From JAAYGT01 sp050252075 (GTDB lineage Bacteria > Pseudomonadota > Gammaproteobacteria > Burkholderiales > Burkholderiaceae_B), in assembly GCA_050252075.1 (NCBI GenBank), contig JBFWLP010000008.1:1-55103 (forward strand): a stretch of DNA of 55,103 bases, read 5' to 3'. This document shows, one piece after another, positions 51,854 to 55,103 of this stretch. Within the stretch, counting starts at the first letter, position 1. The number at the start of each line of letters is the position of its first letter. Made by a program: the position numbers and the translations under genes. Under the pieces are notes generated by a model that worked only from the letters and a program-made list of their open reading frames with translations, did no database searches and was not told where the DNA came from.

Positions 51854-51968
51854 GAATGGTTACCTTGTTTTGATGGAATAATACCGATTCGGGAATTATA
51901 GGGTTCCGGCCGTTGTTTGGCTGCAGGTAGAACTAACAAATGACTTCAACATTGCCTAGAATAGAGCT

Positions 51969-52979
51969 ATGGATGACCGTGCCAATGCCTTGCTGAAGGC
52001 GCTCATCGAGCGCTACATTGCCGACGGCCAGCCGGTGGGTTCGCGAACATTGTCCAAAATGTTCGACCTGTCACCGGCCACCATCCGCAATGTCATGGCC
52101 GATCTGGAAGATCTTGGCCTTATTCACAGCCCGCACACGTCGGCCGGCCGCGTACCCACGCCGCGAGGCTATCGCCTGTTTGTCGACCGCCTGCTGGCGG
52201 TGCAGCGTTTCGACGTGCTGCCGTCGGCCCAGTTGCGCGAACTGTTGCCCGCCACCGAGCCCAGCCGCGCCGTCAACGCGGCGGCAACCTTGCTGTCGAA
52301 TTTGTCGCAGTTTGCCGGTGTGGTGCTGGCGCCCCGAAAGGCGCAGGTCTTTCGCCAGATTGAATTCATCCGCTTGTCGAAAAAGCGGGTATTGCTCATT
52401 ATCGTGACCCCCGACGGCGATGTGCAGAACCGCATTCTGTTTGTCAGCCGCGATTACCAGGAGCACGAACTGATCGAAGCCAGCAACTTCTTCAATCAGC
52501 ATTTTGCCGGCATGTCCTTCGATGCCGTCAAGGCGGCCATCAAAGACGAGCTGTCCTCGCTACAGGTCGACATCTCGCGTCTCATGCAGGCGGCGGTCGA
52601 GGCCGGAACCACCCAGGACGACTCCGACGACGGCGTGGTGATTTCCGGCGAAAGCAAATTGCTCGATGTCTCGGATATCGCCTCGGACATGCAGCGTTTG
52701 CGCCGGCTGTTCTCGCTGTTTGAAAAGAAAACCGATCTGCTGCAGCTGCTCGATGTCTCCACTCGTGCACAAGGAGTGCAGATCTACATCGGAGGCGATT
52801 CGCAACTGGTGCCGCTCGATGACGTCTCGGTAATCACGGCCCCTTACGGTGTCGACGGGAAAATAGTCGGAACCCTGGGGGTGATCGGCCCGTCGCGCAT
52901 GGCCTATGAACGGGTGATTCCCATTGTCGATATCACGGCGCGCATGCTATCCAACGCGTTAAGCCAAAGTGCCTCGTAG
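51969..52979 (+). CDS. hrcA: Heat-inducible transcription repressor HrcA
   Basis: 336 residues. N-terminal winged helix (VGSRTLSKMFDLSPATIRNVMADLEDLGLI) followed by a GAF-like domain and C-terminal segment GVIGPSRMAYERVIPIVD. It normally binds CIRCE elements ahead of groESL. None is visible in this window. First of the hrcA, hemH, grpE, dnaK run. Confidence 0.96.
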   Translation: MDDRANALLKALIERYIADGQPVGSRTLSKMFDLSPATIRNVMADLEDLGLIHSPHTSAGRVPTPRGYRLFVDRLLAVQRFDVLPSAQLRELLPATEPSRAVNAAATLLSNLSQFAGVVLAPRKAQVFRQIEFIRLSKKRVLLIIVTPDGDVQNRILFVSRDYQEHELIEASNFFNQHFAGMSFDAVKAAIKDELSSLQVDISRLMQAAVEAGTTQDDSDDGVVISGESKLLDVSDIASDMQRLRRLFSLFEKKTDLLQLLDVSTRAQGVQIYIGGDSQLVPLDDVSVITAPYGVDGKIVGTLGVIGPSRMAYERVIPIVDITARMLSNALSQSAS

Positions 52980-53038
52980 TTTTGTCGTATCGGCAGACGG
53001 CTGCTTTCTGCCCAACACCTGTTCGCTTTTGCATTGAT

Positions 53039-54100
53039 ATGCCCAACTTTCTGCCCACGCGTTATCTTCCCGAGCCCGCCGATCCCCATGCGCTCGACCC
53101 GACCCCCCCCACCCGTGTTCAGGGGCCGGTGGGGGTTTTGCTGATGAATCTGGGAACACCCGATCACCCGACACCGGCGGCCATTCGTCGCTATCTGGGC
53201 GAGTTCCTGTCCGATCCCCGGGTGATCGAAATTCCGCAAGTGGTGTGGCAGATCATTCTTCGGCTCTTCATTCTGCCGGGCCGCCCGCGCAAACTGGCGC
53301 CCCGCTACCAGGGCATCTGGCTGGAGCAGGGCTCGCCGCTGCTGGTTTACAGCCAGGCCCAGGCGCTGGGCGTCCAGCAACGGCTTGCCGGCGCCGTTGG
53401 GGGCGTTCATGTCGAGCTGGCCATGCGGTACGGCAATCCATCTGTGGCACAAGGCATGGCGCGACTGCGGCAACTGGGGTGTGAACGCATACTTGTGGTG
53501 CCCCTGTACCCCCAATATGCCGCCAGCACTACTGCCACGGCGGTGGACGCCGTCACGCACTATGCGGCAAAGCTGCGTAACCAGCCCGAGCTGCGGTTTG
53601 TAAAGCGTTACCACACTGAGCCGGGGTACATCGACGCGCTCGCGGCGAAAGTGCAGGCGTTCTGGCAGGAAAATGGCAAGCCGCAGCGCCTGCTGCTCAG
53701 TTTTCACGGGCTGCCCAAACGCACCATTGTTCAGGGGGATCCTTATTTTCGCGATTGCATGGAAACGGTGGCTGCCCTGAAGCAGCGGCTGGGCGAGGAT
53801 GCCGACAAGGTCTTCGTGTCCTTCCAGAGCCGGTTTGGCGCCGAAAAATGGCTGGAACCCTACACCGAACCCACATTGCAGGAGTGGGCCAGGCAGGGCA
53901 TTACACAGGTGGATGTCATGTGTCCCGGGTTTCTTGCCGACTGCCTGGAAACCCTGGAGGAAATCCAGGAAGAGTGCCGCGAGGCCTTCCTGCACGCCGG
54001 CGGGCAGCAGTTTCGATACATTGCCTGCCTGAACGACGACGAGCGCTGGATCGATGCGCTGACCCGGCTGGTCCAACGTCACCTGGGCGGGTGGCTGTAA
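53039..54100 (+). CDS. hemH: Ferrochelatase
   Basis: 353 residues from MPNFLPTRYLPEP; the upstream open frame lacks family similarity. Inserts Fe2+ into protoporphyrin IX. VLLMNLGTPDHPTPAAIRRYL, VVPLYPQYAASTTA, the catalytic His in LLSFHGLPKR and MCPGFLADCLETLEE are typical. Fifty-nine bases after hrcA; grpE has its own promoter. Confidence 0.97.
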   Translation: MPNFLPTRYLPEPADPHALDPTPPTRVQGPVGVLLMNLGTPDHPTPAAIRRYLGEFLSDPRVIEIPQVVWQIILRLFILPGRPRKLAPRYQGIWLEQGSPLLVYSQAQALGVQQRLAGAVGGVHVELAMRYGNPSVAQGMARLRQLGCERILVVPLYPQYAASTTATAVDAVTHYAAKLRNQPELRFVKRYHTEPGYIDALAAKVQAFWQENGKPQRLLLSFHGLPKRTIVQGDPYFRDCMETVAALKQRLGEDADKVFVSFQSRFGAEKWLEPYTEPTLQEWARQGITQVDVMCPGFLADCLETLEEIQEECREAFLHAGGQQFRYIACLNDDERWIDALTRLVQRHLGGWL

Positions 54101-54117
54101 CGCCTTTGTTCGATTCT

Positions 54118-54145
54118 CTTGAAATATGTCGGTACGCCCCCATGT
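54118..54145 (+). promoter_or_regulatory. Sigma-32 heat-shock promoter of grpE
   Basis: CTTGAAA (54118-54124), 13 bases, CCCCATGT (54138-54145). Matches the sigma-32 consensus CTTGAAA/CCCCATNT almost exactly, about 37 bases before the grpE ATG. Confidence 0.9.
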
Positions 54146-54181
54146 GGGGTGAATTGCATCTATTTTGTTGTGGAGAATCGT

Positions 54182-54778
54182 ATGTCAGCACCCCAGGAAC
54201 CCGTCGATCCGAACAAGAACGGCGCGTCGACCGATACGTCGGAGCAGCTGGAGGAAAATGCAGCGAGCCAGGCGTCTTCAGACGCTGAACAGACGCTGGA
54301 ATCGGGATCATCTGAAAATTGGCAAAAGCTGCTCGAAGAGGCCCAGAACCAGGTTGCCCAGTACCATGAAGAGCTGTTGCGTGCCCGGGCCGAAGTCGAG
54401 AACGTGCGCCGCCGCGCGCAAGAAGACGTGGCGAAGGCACGCAAATTCGGAACCGAGGCCTTTGCAGAAAGCCTGATTCCTGTGCATGACAGCCTGGAGG
54501 CCGCGCTGGCCCTGACGGAACAAACCGCCCAGGCGTGGCGTGAGGGTGTCGAGGCCACGCTGCGCCAGCTCAATTCTGCATTTGAGCGGAATCAAATGAA
54601 GGAAATCGCCCCGGCGTCGGGTGACAAATTCGACCCGCACCAGCATCAGGCTATTTCCTCGGTGCCGTCTGATCTTGATCAGGGGGCAATCGTTCAGGTG
54701 CTGCAAAAGGGCTATCTGATTGCCGATCGTGTATTGCGTCCCGCCCTGGTGGTGGTGTCGGCCGGGAAAGCGAACTAA
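54182..54778 (+). CDS. grpE: Nucleotide exchange factor GrpE
   Basis: 198 residues from MSAPQEPVDPNK; GGAG precedes the ATG. Acidic disordered N-terminus, long dimer helix (EELLRARAEVENVRRRAQED), and C-terminal beta domain ending QVLQKGYLIADRVLRPALV. Releases ADP from DnaK. Confidence 0.97.
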   Translation: MSAPQEPVDPNKNGASTDTSEQLEENAASQASSDAEQTLESGSSENWQKLLEEAQNQVAQYHEELLRARAEVENVRRRAQEDVAKARKFGTEAFAESLIPVHDSLEAALALTEQTAQAWREGVEATLRQLNSAFERNQMKEIAPASGDKFDPHQHQAISSVPSDLDQGAIVQVLQKGYLIADRVLRPALVVVSAGKAN

Positions 54779-54796
54779 AAAATTTCCCCGTCAGGG

Positions 54797-54823
54797 TTGA
54801 AATCATTTCGCCAGCCCCCAATT
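54797..54823 (+). promoter_or_regulatory. Probable sigma-32 promoter of dnaK
   Basis: TTGAAA (54797-54802), 13 bases, CCCCAATT (54816-54823). A slightly weaker copy of the grpE promoter, 50 bases upstream of dnaK. Independent heat-shock control of dnaK is inferred. Confidence 0.65.
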
Positions 54824-54873
54824 GCAAGCCATCAAGGCAACTATTTCTCGAATTTTCATCAAGGTTATAAATC

Positions 54874-55103
54874 ATGGGCAAGATTATCGGTATTGACCTC
54901 GGTACCACCAACAGCTGCGTTGCTGTCATGGAAGGTAACAGCGTCAAAATCATTGAAAACGCTGAAGGTACCCGTACGACGCCGTCCATCGTGGATTATA
55001 TGCCCGACGGCGAAATTCTGGTCGGAGCACCGGCAAAACGTCAGGCAGTCACGAATCCGACGAACACATTGTTTGCGGTAAAGCGCTTGATCGGGCGTAA
55101 ATT
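54874..55103 (+). CDS. dnaK: Chaperone DnaK (5' end; cut by window edge)
   Basis: 76 codons visible. MGKIIGIDLGTTNSCVAVM is the Hsp70 ATPase phosphate-1 loop, followed by TPSIVDYMPDGEILVG and KRLIGRK. AAGG precedes the ATG by about 9 bases. Continues beyond the window. Heat-shock chaperone acting with GrpE and DnaJ. Confidence 0.97.
   Translation, partial: MGKIIGIDLGTTNSCVAVMEGNSVKIIENAEGTRTTPSIVDYMPDGEILVGAPAKRQAVTNPTNTLFAVKRLIGRK

Noticed and set aside
51854..51968. CIRCE element upstream of hrcA
   Set aside because: Looked for TTAGCACTC-N9-GAGTGCTAA here and before grpE and dnaK; nothing close was found.

Overview
The window reads as one contiguous piece of chromosome from a betaproteobacterium, most likely Burkholderiales and probably an Alcaligenaceae/Bordetella-like organism. 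The GC content is fairly high. Gene blocks typical of that group are present: minCDE next to glnS, ubiH-dusB-fis-purH-ruvCA, a phasin with PHA-type control, bpt-aat, dapB-bamE|fur|recN-nadK|hrcA, and hemH-grpE-dnaK. I see no insertion sequence, phage, integrase, plasmid or CRISPR signature. This is mostly core genome, and coding density is very high, with many genes overlapping by 1-11 bases at their ends.

Layout. 1-6.7 kb: the 5' part of a UvrA-family gene (cut by the window edge), an unrecognised 42-residue basic protein, a GT2 glycosyltransferase, an acidic orphan protein, the ribosome factor EttA and a glycine-zipper lipoprotein. 6.8-13 kb: minE-minD-minC, glnS and a divergent pair resembling cytochrome bd oxidase. 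13-19 kb: a sensor kinase/response regulator pair, a ClcB-type chloride channel with CBS domains, and RecQ. 19-26.4 kb: ruvB, a serine/threonine dehydratase-like enzyme, then ruvA, ruvC, purH, fis, dusB and a UbiH-like hydroxylase, all on the minus strand. 26.4-31 kb: a TM2 protein, a structured 329-base leader with a possible Cys-rich mini-ORF and terminator, an MgtC-C-terminal-like protein, CtaG, a BepA-like protease and a YheT-like hydrolase. 31-38.4 kb: an NTF2-like protein, a zinc-finger protein, IlvE, AzlC/AzlD, RhlE, a thioredoxin-like protein, an EI24 protein, a molybdopterin-binding-domain protein and an IclR regulator. 38.4-46 kb: phasin, PyrD, Bpt, Aat, a Nudix hydrolase, a conserved unknown, a membrane PAS-GGDEF-EAL protein, and tRNA-Cys and tRNA-Gly. 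46-55.1 kb: MurB, DapB, BamE, Fur, RecN, NadK, HrcA, HemH, GrpE and the start of DnaK.

Functional themes are Holliday-junction processing and DNA repair (ruvABC, recQ, recN, uvrA), division-site selection (min), N-end-rule tagging (bpt, aat), proteostasis (hrcA, grpE, dnaK, bepA, bamE) and respiration/copper-oxidase assembly (bd-like pair, ctaG, ubiH). The most unusual object is the bd-like pair at 10638-13024. Its CydA-like subunit keeps the overall CydA sequence framework, but by hand alignment it lacks all three canonical haem ligands and the key acidic residues. Second is the leader at 26888-27216, where a short Cys-containing reading frame ends next to an intrinsic-terminator hairpin upstream of ctaG. 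Third is the phasin promoter flanked by two TGC-N3-GCA palindromes. All assignments come from reading the sequence by eye. No database search was run.
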